Assembly (NCBI GenBank): GCA_023423415.1
Contig: JAFAFP010000158.1
Span: 1 to 64,000, forward strand
Direction of reading: 5' to 3'
From: Pseudomonadota bacterium
GTDB lineage: Bacteria; Pseudomonadota; Alphaproteobacteria; Rhizobiales; Xanthobacteraceae
Length of the DNA stretch: 64,000 nt
Each line of letters starts with the position of its first letter. Position 1 is the stretch's first letter. This document shows, piece by piece, positions 55,662-62,991 of the stretch. The notes under the pieces are model-generated. The model was not told the DNA's origin and made no database searches. It worked only from the letters and a program-made list of their open reading frames with translations. The position numbers and the translations under genes were made by a program.

Positions 55662-56786
55662 TCAGCCCCACAGTTCCTTGCTCGCGAGCTTCGCCCCTTC
55701 TGCAAGGCTTTCGAACTTTGCCCACATCACTTGCGGATGCACGCGCTGCAGGCCCTCGGCTTGTGCGAAGCCGCAGTCGGTGCCGGCGATCAGGTTCTCC
55801 TTGCCGACCACTTTCGCGAAATTGATGATGCGCTCGGCAATCAGCTTCGGATGTTCCACCGTGGTCGTGTGATGCGTGATGATGCCGGGGATCAGGATCT
55901 TGCCGGCCGGCAGCTTCACGTCCTTCCACAGATGCCATTCGTGCTCGTGGCGCACGTTGGCCGCCTCGATCGAATAGGCGCCCGCATTCACCTTCAGCAT
56001 CAGATCGACGATATCGCTGAGCTGTGCATCGGCGACGTGCGGCACATGCCAGCTACCGAAGCAGATGTGATAGCGGATGCGATCCTGCGGAATGCCTTCC
56101 AGCGCCATGTTGAGCGCGGCGACGCGCAGCTCCGCCCATTCGCGATAGCGCTTCGGGCTTTCCTGCGTCAGATGATCGAACATGTTGGCGAGCACGGCGT
56201 CGTCCACCTGCAGCACCACGCCAGCCTTGACAATCTCGAGATATTCCTCGCGCAAAGCCTTGGCGATGGCGAAGACGTAGTCTTCCTCGCTCTTGTAATA
56301 TTCGTTCTCGGCGTCATAGCCGACGCTCGCCGGCGCAACCGCGGTGAAGAACACGTCTTCGACTTTCACCTTTTCGGCGGCCGCTTTCAGAGCCGCAAGG
56401 TTGCTCCGCACGGCGTCATAGCCGTTATAGACAATCGGGCCGACGCAGGCATGACCGGGCGAGCCGACAGCACCGCGCGGAAACTGATCTTTCATGAACT
56501 CGGCAAAACGGATGCGGTCGCGGCCAAGCCAGACTGCCTCGTAAAGCTTGTTCGGACGCGATTCGAAGCCGGTCATGCGCTCAAGGATGTAGTTCGCCCA
56601 GCCTGACTTGCCGAATTCGCCGTCGTTGACGATGTCGATGCCGGCTTTGGCTTGATGCGCAACGACCTCTTCAATCTCGTGCGCGAGCTGTTGTTCGTTG
56701 TGCTGCTTCGAGGCTTCCAGCGCCGCTTTCGATCGAATGAGACTGCCGACATGGGTCGTCAGGATGCGGTTTTCGCTACGCTTCAT
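55662..56786 (-). CDS. cobalamin-independent methionine synthase II-like (MetE C-terminal domain) protein
   Basis: 374 residues, equal to one MetE/EaCoMT-type barrel without the N-terminal MetE half. Zinc ligands appear in IRYHICFGSWHVPH (His, Cys) and IAGTDCGFAQAEG (Cys), with the Glu in YSIEAANVRHEHEW. Family members transfer methyl or alkyl groups to thiols; stand-alone copies include epoxyalkane:CoM transferases and uncharacterised catabolic enzymes. ATG 56786 is preferred over a TTG two codons upstream because AGGA then lies 10 bases away. It follows a TRAP binding protein and a GntR regulator on the same strand, so a catabolic role is more likely than methionine synthesis. Confidence 0.85.
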   Translation of the reverse strand: MKRSENRILTTHVGSLIRSKAALEASKQHNEQQLAHEIEEVVAHQAKAGIDIVNDGEFGKSGWANYILERMTGFESRPNKLYEAVWLGRDRIRFAEFMKDQFPRGAVGSPGHACVGPIVYNGYDAVRSNLAALKAAAEKVKVEDVFFTAVAPASVGYDAENEYYKSEEDYVFAIAKALREEYLEIVKAGVVLQVDDAVLANMFDHLTQESPKRYREWAELRVAALNMALEGIPQDRIRYHICFGSWHVPHVADAQLSDIVDLMLKVNAGAYSIEAANVRHEHEWHLWKDVKLPAGKILIPGIITHHTTTVEHPKLIAERIINFAKVVGKENLIAGTDCGFAQAEGLQRVHPQVMWAKFESLAEGAKLASKELWG

Positions 56787-56872
56787 CGTCAAGTGATCCT
56801 GTCAGTTCGTGCAGAGGAAAGATCGAGGGCGCAGCGCATACGACCGCGCCCTCAGGTTCGTGTGGCTCTCGT

Positions 56873-57913
56873 TCAATAGGCCGACTTGCGTGCCGCGACG
56901 GTCTTCTTCAGGTCATCGAAAATGGCCTTGGGGTCGCCGCCGGCCTTCTTCACATCGGCTTCCCAGTTCGCAACGATCGGTTCGGCCGACTTGCGCCATG
57001 CGGCGACCTGGTCTGGCGTCAGGGGATAGATGTCCTGGCCCGGCATGGCCTTCAGTTTCTCCTTGCCGCCGGCTTCGAAATCCGCCCACGGAGTCGCAAT
57101 CTTCAGCGCAGCATCGCTGGAGCAATGGTCATCCATCACCTTCTTCTGTGCAGGCGACATTGAGTCATACTTTGCCTTGTTGAGCACCCACACCTGCTGC
57201 GAAACGTAGATGGGTGCGTCGATGTGGAAATTCGTCACCTTGTCGATGCCGAACAATCCGATCGAGCCCCAGGGCGAGCCAGCCCCGTCGGCGACGCCTT
57301 TTTCGAGAACATCGCGGATTTCGGGCGCGGAAGCCTGCACGTTGGTGGCGCCGAGCGTGCGCATCCAGTTGGCGATCGTTGCATTCGGCGGACGGAATTT
57401 GACGCCGTTCATGTCGCTCGGATTGACGACCTTCTTTCTGGTGAAGTGGAAGGTGCCGGGATCGTGTGCGAACATCAGACAGAACCGGACGTCTTTCATC
57501 TCCTTGTCGGCATAGCGGCGATACCATTCATCCATCGCTGCGCTGCCCTGCTTGGCGTTGTTGAAGATGAACGGAATCTCGACCGCCGCTACGATCGGGA
57601 AGCGGCCGGGTTCGTAACCCGGATTGACGTGCGAGATATCGACGATGGCGTCGCGCGCCATGTTGTAATGGTCGAAGGCCTTGCCGAGCTGCTGCGCCGG
57701 GAAAATCGAGATCTTGATCGTGCCGTTCGACGCCTTGTTGATCGATTCAGCCCAGGCTACGGCGGCGGCGTGCATCGGATGTGCCGTCGGCACCCAATGC
57801 GAGAAGCGCATTTCCACCGGCTTGTCTTGCGCGGTTGCTGGCGCTGCGTGAAGTCCCAATAGTCCAAGTCCGGTAGCGAGGGCACCCGTCAGGCGTAACC
57901 AAGGTAACTTCAT
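56873..57913 (-). CDS. TRAP transporter DctP-type substrate-binding protein
   Basis: 346 residues. Signal peptide MKLPWLRLTGALATGLGLLG with cleavage near APATAQD. The DctP fold is clear: MRFSHWVPTAHPMHAAAVAW, GTIKISIFPAQQLGKAFDHY, VNPSDMNGVKFRPPNATIAN with the substrate-binding Arg of the K-F-R-x-P type, and EIRDVLEKGVADGAGSPWGS. It binds carboxylates or similar acids for a DctQM symporter. No dctQ or dctM gene is seen within the window. Located between a GntR regulator and a MetE-like enzyme on the same strand, suggesting a regulated uptake-and-catabolism unit. Confidence 0.92.
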   Translation of the reverse strand: MKLPWLRLTGALATGLGLLGLHAAPATAQDKPVEMRFSHWVPTAHPMHAAAVAWAESINKASNGTIKISIFPAQQLGKAFDHYNMARDAIVDISHVNPGYEPGRFPIVAAVEIPFIFNNAKQGSAAMDEWYRRYADKEMKDVRFCLMFAHDPGTFHFTRKKVVNPSDMNGVKFRPPNATIANWMRTLGATNVQASAPEIRDVLEKGVADGAGSPWGSIGLFGIDKVTNFHIDAPIYVSQQVWVLNKAKYDSMSPAQKKVMDDHCSSDAALKIATPWADFEAGGKEKLKAMPGQDIYPLTPDQVAAWRKSAEPIVANWEADVKKAGGDPKAIFDDLKKTVAARKSAY

Positions 57914-57973
57914 TGCATCCTCCCGAAGTAGCTTCTCGTTGACGCATTTTGGAACCTTAGATGGCGTAGAATC

Positions 57974-58732
57974 TTAGACTGCAACTTTGGTCTTGAACGT
58001 AATCAGTGAACTGCCCGGAACGAGATCGCGCGTCTGCTGATTGCGCAGGGCGAGTTCGAGGTTGCGTCGCGCGAGCCGGGCGTGCTCGCGCATGATGAAT
58101 TCGGCGCGCTCACCTTCGCCATCCTCGATGGCGCGGGCGATGCAGCGGTGATGATCCTGGGCCACGGTGAACAACACGCGCGCCTCCGGCAGGCTGGCCT
58201 GCACGGTCACGAAGGCGCTGGCCGATGCAAAGGGCAGGGCGACCGCACGCGCGATCTGTCGTGACAGGATAGCGCTATCGGCGAGGTCAATGACCAGTTG
58301 ATGGAAACGGCCGTTGAGTTCGACATAGCTTGAGAAATTTTCGGGCGTGACGCCCGCTCCGAGCACAAGCTCATCCAGTTCGGCGAGGCATTGTCTCAGG
58401 CTTGAAAGATCATCGTGCGTCAATCCGCGCTCGGCTGCGAGCCGAGCCGCAAGACCTTCGAGCGTGCCGCGCACTTCGATCGCCGCATGGATGTCGCGTT
58501 CAGTGAAGGCGCTGACAGCATAGCCGCCGGTTGCGATCGGATGCGCGAGCCCTTCCTGTTCCAGCCGCATCATGGCGGTGCGGATCGGCGTGCGTGAGAC
58601 GCCAAGCCGTTCGACCAGTGCAAGCTCCGACAACCGCTCGCCCGCCTTCAGCTCGCCGCCGAGGATCAACTCGCGCAGGGTCAAAAGCGCGGTCAGATTC
58701 TGCGACGATGGAGCGTCCATCTGATCGCGCAA
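57974..58732 (-). CDS. GntR-family (FCD/FadR-type) transcriptional regulator
   Basis: 252 residues from TTG 58732, chosen because GGGAGG lies 5 bases upstream; ATG 58720 is the alternative. The winged helix (about 10-80) shows SELALVERLGVSRTPIRTAM then MRLEQEGLAHPIATGGYAVS. The FCD ligand domain follows, with RGTLEGLAARLAAERG, ELNGRFHQLVIDLADS (metal-binding region) and DHHRCIARAIEDGEGERAEF. It lies upstream of the TRAP binding protein gene on the same strand. A GTATAC-centred site at 58764-58773 may be its own operator. Confidence 0.9.
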   Translation of the reverse strand: MRDQMDAPSSQNLTALLTLRELILGGELKAGERLSELALVERLGVSRTPIRTAMMRLEQEGLAHPIATGGYAVSAFTERDIHAAIEVRGTLEGLAARLAAERGLTHDDLSSLRQCLAELDELVLGAGVTPENFSSYVELNGRFHQLVIDLADSAILSRQIARAVALPFASASAFVTVQASLPEARVLFTVAQDHHRCIARAIEDGEGERAEFIMREHARLARRNLELALRNQQTRDLVPGSSLITFKTKVAV

Positions 58733-58763
58733 CGATGCCTCCCGGATTTTGTTTTCCGGTAGG

Positions 58764-58773
58764 CTGTATACAA
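58764..58773. promoter_or_regulatory. candidate GntR operator
   Basis: CTGTATACAA on the + strand (minus strand TTGTATACAG), one base short of the perfect palindrome TTGTATACAA that many FCD-type GntR regulators bind. It lies 32 bases upstream of the regulator's TTG start, fitting autoregulation. Confidence 0.5.
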
Positions 58774-58864
58774 TTTTCGTCCGAGTCAACTCAGAGGAAG
58801 CTGAAAGTAAAAGGATCCGACGCGTGGGCGTCAGATCCTGTATTCATCGGTGGGCTGCCGCCCG

Positions 58865-59344
58865 TCACATCGACTTTTTGATGTACTCGACAAGCTGATT
58901 GAGCACGGTGCCCCAGCCGTCGTGGAAGCCCATCTCCTCGTGCTGCTTGCGGCCTTCCGCATCGCGATGAATCGCCGTTGCGACATATCGGGTGCCGGTG
59001 CCGCTCGGCTCCAGATCGAGAACGGCCGAGAAAAACGGCTTTTCCGAAGGGCGGTAGCCGGGCAGGAGCGCATCGGTCCAGACCAGTCGCTCGTTCGGGA
59101 CAATGTCGAGAAAGCAGAAGGTGTTCGGGAATTCCTGTCCCTCGGGAGAGCGCATCACCGCTCGAAATATGCCGCCGCGCCGCAAATCGATTTCACATTC
59201 GGTAATGGTCCAGGGCTTGGGTACGAACCAGTGGCGGACATGTTCGGGTGTGGTCCATGCCTTCCATACGAGTTCGCGCGGTACATCGACGATCCGCTCC
59301 AATACGAGGTCAAGCTTGGGATCGGGCTTAATCACAGTACTCAT
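58865..59344 (-). CDS. SRPBCC/AHSA1 (Aha1-like) domain protein
   Basis: 159 residues. Starts [40 protein letters not shown] is the START/AHSA1 signature helix, followed by [20 protein letters not shown] and a C-terminal helix [20 protein letters not shown]. The pocket-type fold binds hydrophobic ligands; function in these operons is unknown. Its ATG overlaps the stop of the ArsR-type gene (ATGA), the standard ArsR-AHSA1 pair. Confidence 0.9.
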   Translation of the reverse strand: MSTVIKPDPKLDLVLERIVDVPRELVWKAWTTPEHVRHWFVPKPWTITECEIDLRRGGIFRAVMRSPEGQEFPNTFCFLDIVPNERLVWTDALLPGYRPSEKPFFSAVLDLEPSGTGTRYVATAIHRDAEGRKQHEEMGFHDGWGTVLNQLVEYIKKSM

Positions 59345-59688
59345 GAACCTTGCTCCTTCAGTTTGATAAGATAGTCGTCGAGTTGATCGAGGCGGCGCTC
59401 CCACATTGAGCGCTGGCGTGACAGCCAGTCTTCAGCGAGTTTCAATCGCTTGGGCGCAAGCTGATAAGTCCGAATGCGCCCGGTCTTTTGCGAATGCACC
59501 AGCCCGCTGTCCTCAAGAATGCGGAGGTGCTGCACGAATGATGGCAGCGCCATCTCGAAGGGTTCCGCCAGTTCGCTGACCGAGGCGGGACTTTTGCTCA
59601 ATCGTTCAAGCACGTGACGGCGCGTTGGATCCGCGAGGGCGCGAAAGACGTTATCGACTGACGGGTTGGTGGCGAGTGCAGCCTGCAT
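59341..59688 (-). CDS. ArsR/SmtB-family regulator
   Basis: 115 residues. Winged helix: [60 protein letters not shown] and [20 protein letters not shown]. No cysteine or metal-binding motif is visible, so it belongs to the non-metal group that accompanies SRPBCC proteins. It is translationally coupled to that gene and probably represses the pair. Confidence 0.92.
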   Translation of the reverse strand: MQAALATNPSVDNVFRALADPTRRHVLERLSKSPASVSELAEPFEMALPSFVQHLRILEDSGLVHSQKTGRIRTYQLAPKRLKLAEDWLSRQRSMWERRLDQLDDYLIKLKEQGS

Positions 59689-59825
59689 CGAGATACCCTG
59701 GAAATCGTCTTTCCCTTTCGAACGGCGTCATTGCTATCGATGAAAAATACTTAGGTCAACACCTAAGTTTTAGGAATCATGACTGCGTGATATAGGCCCC
59801 GGGCGAATACGTAGGGACCTGCCGC

Positions 59826-60176
59826 ATGCCGACGACGATCTACGGGATCAAGAACTGCGACACGATGAAGAAGGCGAGGGCCTGGCTCGACAAGGCCGGC
59901 GTCGATTACGGCTTTCACGATTACAAGGCGGAGGGCATCGACAAGGCGAAGCTTGAGCGCTGGAGTAAGGACGTCGGATGGGAAGTCCTGCTCAATCGTG
60001 CGGGGACGACATTTCGCAAATTGCCCGAGAAGGACAAGGAAGGTCTCACCGCCGCGAAAGCCATCAAGTTGATGATGGAGCAGCCGTCGATGATCAAGCG
60101 GCCGGTGCTGGAGCACGGCAAGGCGTTGCTCGTCGGCTTCAAGCCGGATGACTACAAGGCCGCGTTCAAAAAGTAG
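59826..60176 (+). CDS. ArsC-family (YffB/Spx-like) protein
   Basis: 116 residues. Thioredoxin-like fold with a single N-terminal Cys11 in TTIYGIKNCDTMKKARAWLD, followed by HDYKAEGIDKAKLERWSKDV, LLNRAGTTFRKLPEKDKEGL and KRPVLEHGKALLVGFKPDDY (the R-P-x-L and G-F-K-P blocks). The YffB subgroup lacks proven arsenate reductase activity. A single gene ending before a converging hydrolase and a hairpin. Confidence 0.9.
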   Translation: MPTTIYGIKNCDTMKKARAWLDKAGVDYGFHDYKAEGIDKAKLERWSKDVGWEVLLNRAGTTFRKLPEKDKEGLTAAKAIKLMMEQPSMIKRPVLEHGKALLVGFKPDDYKAAFKK

Positions 60177-60188
60177 GGGCATGCATTT

Positions 60189-60217
60189 GCGCCCTCTCCC
60201 TCAAGGGAAGAGGGCGC
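60189..60217. terminator. hairpin between converging arsC-like and hydrolase genes
   Basis: GCGCCCTCT (60189-60197) and AGAGGGCGC (60209-60217): perfect 9-bp arms with an inner partially paired CCCTCAAGGGA loop, 12 bases past one stop and 17 past the other. No long T run, so a REP-like hairpin or weak bidirectional terminator. Confidence 0.6.
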
Positions 60218-60233
60218 AGTGATCGACGCTGGA

Positions 60234-61241
60234 CTACCGCGGCGGCGGCAACTGCTGACCCCACATGCGCCGCCAGATCCACGACACGCCCGCCCGCACG
60301 TTATGCTGCTCGCGAATGTGCACAGGGCGAACCGGCGCGATCGTCGGGCTCTGGCGCTGACCGACCACGAAGTTGAAGCTGTAATACGGTTCCTGTCCCA
60401 TCCGCAGATCGGTGATGATGACACGGCCGTGACGCTCGCTCATCTTGAAGAAGCCGTGCGTGAACCAGGCGATGCGATCGACGGAGCGGCTGCCTTTTGT
60501 CGCGTCGTAGAGCGCGGTCCCTCGCGGAAACTGGTCGAAGGTCATCGTATCGCCGCGGTCGAGCACCGACCGGAAACCCTCGAGATAACCGTCGGGAGTG
60601 ACCGCCACCACGCGCCACAGCACCGTGTTGAACGCTGTCGGCGTCACCAGCAATCGTTCGACCTTGCGTCCGTCCGCACGCAGCGATGCCTCGGCAGCGC
60701 CGGTAATGTAGGCCTGCGCCGCGACGCTCCAGAACAGATACAGCGTGCTCACGGCCAGTCCGCCAACCGCCCAGCGCCAGCCGGTGTTGTTGCGCCAGAT
60801 CAGCGCGACGATGATCCCGATCAGTAGCGGCAGCGTGTAAAGCGGATCGATGATGAACATCGAGCCGATGGCATAGGGAAAATCCGTGAAGGGCCGCAAC
60901 AACTGCGTGCCATAGACCGTGAACCAGTCGAGCAGCGGATGAGTGAACAGCGCGAGCCACACCGCCAGCCACCATCGCTGGAAATTTCGCATCTCGCGAG
61001 TGACGAACGCGGCAGCGAACGCAACCAGCGGCGAAGCGAGCGTGAGCCAGACCAGCGCATGGCTGTTGGCCCGGTGCAGCGTCATGTTCGAGATCGGATC
61101 GCCGTGATTATAAAAAGCGTCGAGATCGGGCAGCGTCCCGGCGAGGCCGCCGATCAGCGCGGCCTTCCAGGGCGCCGTGCGTCGGCGCATGGCAACAATG
61201 CCGATGGCCGCTCCGAGGGCGAATTGAGACAGTGAATCCAT
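60234..61241 (-). CDS. membrane-bound metal-dependent hydrolase (YdjM/DUF457-like)
   Basis: 335 residues. N-terminal half: MDSLSQFALGAAIGIVAMRR, GGLAGTLPDLDAFYNHGDPI (L-P-D-x-D metal motif), HRANSHALVWLTLASPLVAF (H-R-x-x-S-H), and FTHPLLDWFTVYGTQLLRPF (H-P-x-x-D), the conserved LexA-binding-like/DUF457 pattern, embedded in several membrane helices. The C-terminal 150 residues are a soluble beta-rich part. The substrate is probably a lipid, but this is not shown. Convergent with the arsC-like gene. Confidence 0.82.
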   Translation of the reverse strand: MDSLSQFALGAAIGIVAMRRRTAPWKAALIGGLAGTLPDLDAFYNHGDPISNMTLHRANSHALVWLTLASPLVAFAAAFVTREMRNFQRWWLAVWLALFTHPLLDWFTVYGTQLLRPFTDFPYAIGSMFIIDPLYTLPLLIGIIVALIWRNNTGWRWAVGGLAVSTLYLFWSVAAQAYITGAAEASLRADGRKVERLLVTPTAFNTVLWRVVAVTPDGYLEGFRSVLDRGDTMTFDQFPRGTALYDATKGSRSVDRIAWFTHGFFKMSERHGRVIITDLRMGQEPYYSFNFVVGQRQSPTIAPVRPVHIREQHNVRAGVSWIWRRMWGQQLPPPR

Positions 61242-61360
61242 TCACGCATTCAGAAAGTTGGACGAGATACTGGTATGTTTCGCCAGGTTCTTTGGCGTAA
61301 TTGTTCGAATTGTCGTCGTCAAAGTGAAACTTCATTGACCGGCATGTGGTATGCCCGGCC

Positions 61361-62143
61361 ATGCTCGCACGCATGGTCGGCTTTATTTATGGTCGCAATC
61401 CATTTCTTGAGGCCGTGCCCTGGTTGATGCTGGCCTCGGCGCTGCGTTTCGTCGCCTTTGTGGGCGGGTTTGGGGCGCTGATTGTCCTCATTTTCGTCAA
61501 TCTGGCCATCTTTCTGGCCTTCCTGCTGGCCGCGCGGCGGATGATTGAATGGACGGGTGGCAGCGTCCAATTCGGTCATTGGCCGCTTCGCGATCAGTTG
61601 CGTGTGGGCCAGCAGATTTTGAATCGGATGCTGCTGCTGTTGTTCGGTATGGCCGTTGCGGTGAGCCTCTTTGGCTTCGGATCGTTTGCGCCGCATCTGC
61701 TCAAGGGGTTCGACGGCATCGCGTTCGACCAGTTCACCAATGCCGGCAGGTTCTGGAGTGCTTTCCTCGCAGCTCTTGTTTACCTGATGCTGATCGATGC
61801 CGAGCAGCACGGCAAGCCGTCGTTATTGCGGACGATGCGCACCCTGCTGCTGATGTGGCGATGGGCGCTGCCTGCAATCGTGCTCGTGGCCTTCGCGCAT
61901 ATTGCGCTAGCTGTCGTGCAAGGGCAGGCCCGTTATCTGCTCGGCGTGGTGTGGCTGGCGCCCGGCGCGCCCCAGACGGTGATGGGCGTTGTCTATTTCG
62001 TGTTTGTATTCGGCTTTGCCGCCATACGTCTGTGGGTCACGCTCGCGATCCTGACCATCGGGCTGCGTGAAGGATACAGGCGTATGCCCGCATGGTCAGC
62101 CAGACAGATTGCCGATCGAGGCACGGGTTCTCAACGGCGCTGA
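61361..62143 (+). CDS. polytopic membrane protein of unknown function
   Basis: 260 residues from ATG 61361; a GTG at 61346 and ATG 61373 are alternatives. About five or six hydrophobic segments, for example LRFVAFVGGFGALIVLIFVN, RMLLLLFGMAVAVSLFGFGS, RWALPAIVLVAFAHIALAVV and TVMGVVYFVFVFGFAAIRLW. The C-terminus is basic. No motif or family recognised. Its 3' end overlaps the converging dsbB gene by 13 bases. Confidence 0.7.
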   Translation: MLARMVGFIYGRNPFLEAVPWLMLASALRFVAFVGGFGALIVLIFVNLAIFLAFLLAARRMIEWTGGSVQFGHWPLRDQLRVGQQILNRMLLLLFGMAVAVSLFGFGSFAPHLLKGFDGIAFDQFTNAGRFWSAFLAALVYLMLIDAEQHGKPSLLRTMRTLLLMWRWALPAIVLVAFAHIALAVVQGQARYLLGVVWLAPGAPQTVMGVVYFVFVFGFAAIRLWVTLAILTIGLREGYRRMPAWSARQIADRGTGSQRR

Positions 62144-62679
62144 AACAATTCGTATCGCACCGGATTGTCCGGGCACTCCGTTGGCCCGCAGATCGCAAAG
62201 GTCGAAACGACATTTGCGGCCGTCACCGCAATCGTCAGCCAAACCGCAACGCTCGCTGCCGCTGTATTCGTCTGTGGCGTTTTATCGTTTTCGAATTGCT
62301 GTTCGAACAGAAGCAGCAACGTGAAGACAAGAAGCGCGACCACAAAGATAATGAAGGCCCACGTGTAATAGTGATAGCCGAATATCGCCGAGCCATAGCC
62401 TGGATCGCCCGGCACGATATGCAGGAACATCTGCCGCATCGCCACGGCCGCGCCGGCCATCGCCGCCAGCATCGACATTGCATAATGCGCCGGGCTCGGT
62501 CCGTAACGGAGATTGAGGATCGGGCCGATCGCCATCGCGCAGAAGAACACGCGCTGCAGCATGCAAAGCGGACAGGGCAGCTCTCCGAGCGCGAACTGCA
62601 TCGCGAAAGCGACGATCAGCACGCCGCTGATCGCATAGAGTGCGAGAATGTTCAGGACGTTGGCGGTACTGCGGTTCAT
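62131..62679 (-). CDS. DsbB-family disulfide oxidoreductase, atypical cysteine layout
   Basis: 182 residues, five predicted helices. FALGELPCPLCMLQRVFFCA carries the quinone-side C36-x2-C39 pair and the conserved QR. The second periplasmic loop (about 81-105, MRQMFLHIVPGDPGYG) has no cysteine pair, unlike E. coli DsbB (Cys104/Cys130); instead the C-terminus beyond helix 5 has C164-x4-C169 in FAICGPTECPDNPV. The subfamily pairs with DUF5993 proteins, and a DUF5993 gene lies 6 bases upstream. No DsbA gene is adjacent. Confidence 0.85.
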   Translation of the reverse strand: MNRSTANVLNILALYAISGVLIVAFAMQFALGELPCPLCMLQRVFFCAMAIGPILNLRYGPSPAHYAMSMLAAMAGAAVAMRQMFLHIVPGDPGYGSAIFGYHYYTWAFIIFVVALLVFTLLLLFEQQFENDKTPQTNTAAASVAVWLTIAVTAANVVSTFAICGPTECPDNPVRYELFQRR

Positions 62680-62685
62680 GTCGGC

Positions 62686-62844
62686 TCAGAATGAAAGCGT
62701 TAGCGGGTCGGTCATGTGGTGCAGGAACAAGGCAAGGGTGATGACCAGTGCCACCGCGAACATCGCCAACGTCACGATGCGCGCCGCCAGCCAGGCAGAG
62801 AGCAGAACACAGGTCCAGATAACAAAAAGCAACGTAAAGAGCAT
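62686..62844 (-). CDS. DUF5993 family small membrane protein
   Basis: 52 residues from ATG 62844 (an ATG at 62883 would add 13). Two hydrophobic helices, MLFTLLFVIWTCVLLSAWLA and IVTLAMFAVALVITLALFLH, ending with the family signature FLHHMTDPLTLSF. DUF5993 genes are found just upstream of dsbB-type genes, as here, and probably form part of the same membrane unit. Function unknown. Confidence 0.8.
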   Translation of the reverse strand: MLFTLLFVIWTCVLLSAWLAARIVTLAMFAVALVITLALFLHHMTDPLTLSF

Positions 62845-62939
62845 CGGATGGTCATCCAGCGGCAATCTTGCTCGTCCGCTCATAGCAACGGCATTGAGTC
62901 GGCGCGAGGCCGCATGTGACGCAAGTCGGGTTCATTAGA

Positions 62940-62971
62940 AAAGAGGCCGTCCGGTGCCGGACGGCCTCTTT
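62940..62971. terminator. bidirectional terminator after the choloylglycine-hydrolase-family gene
   Basis: AAAGAGGCCGTCCGG (62940-62954), TG, CCGGACGGCCTCTTT (62957-62971): a perfect 15-bp stem with A/T ends, 20 bases past the leftward stop at 62992. Confidence 0.88.
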
Positions 62972-62991
62972 GCGTGCGACGCCGTCGCTCC

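Noticed and set aside
55662..56786. MetE-like gene as the methionine synthase of the SAM-II-controlled pathway
   Set aside because: It has only the C-terminal half of MetE, no SAM riboswitch is visible upstream, and its neighbours are a GntR regulator and a TRAP binding protein.
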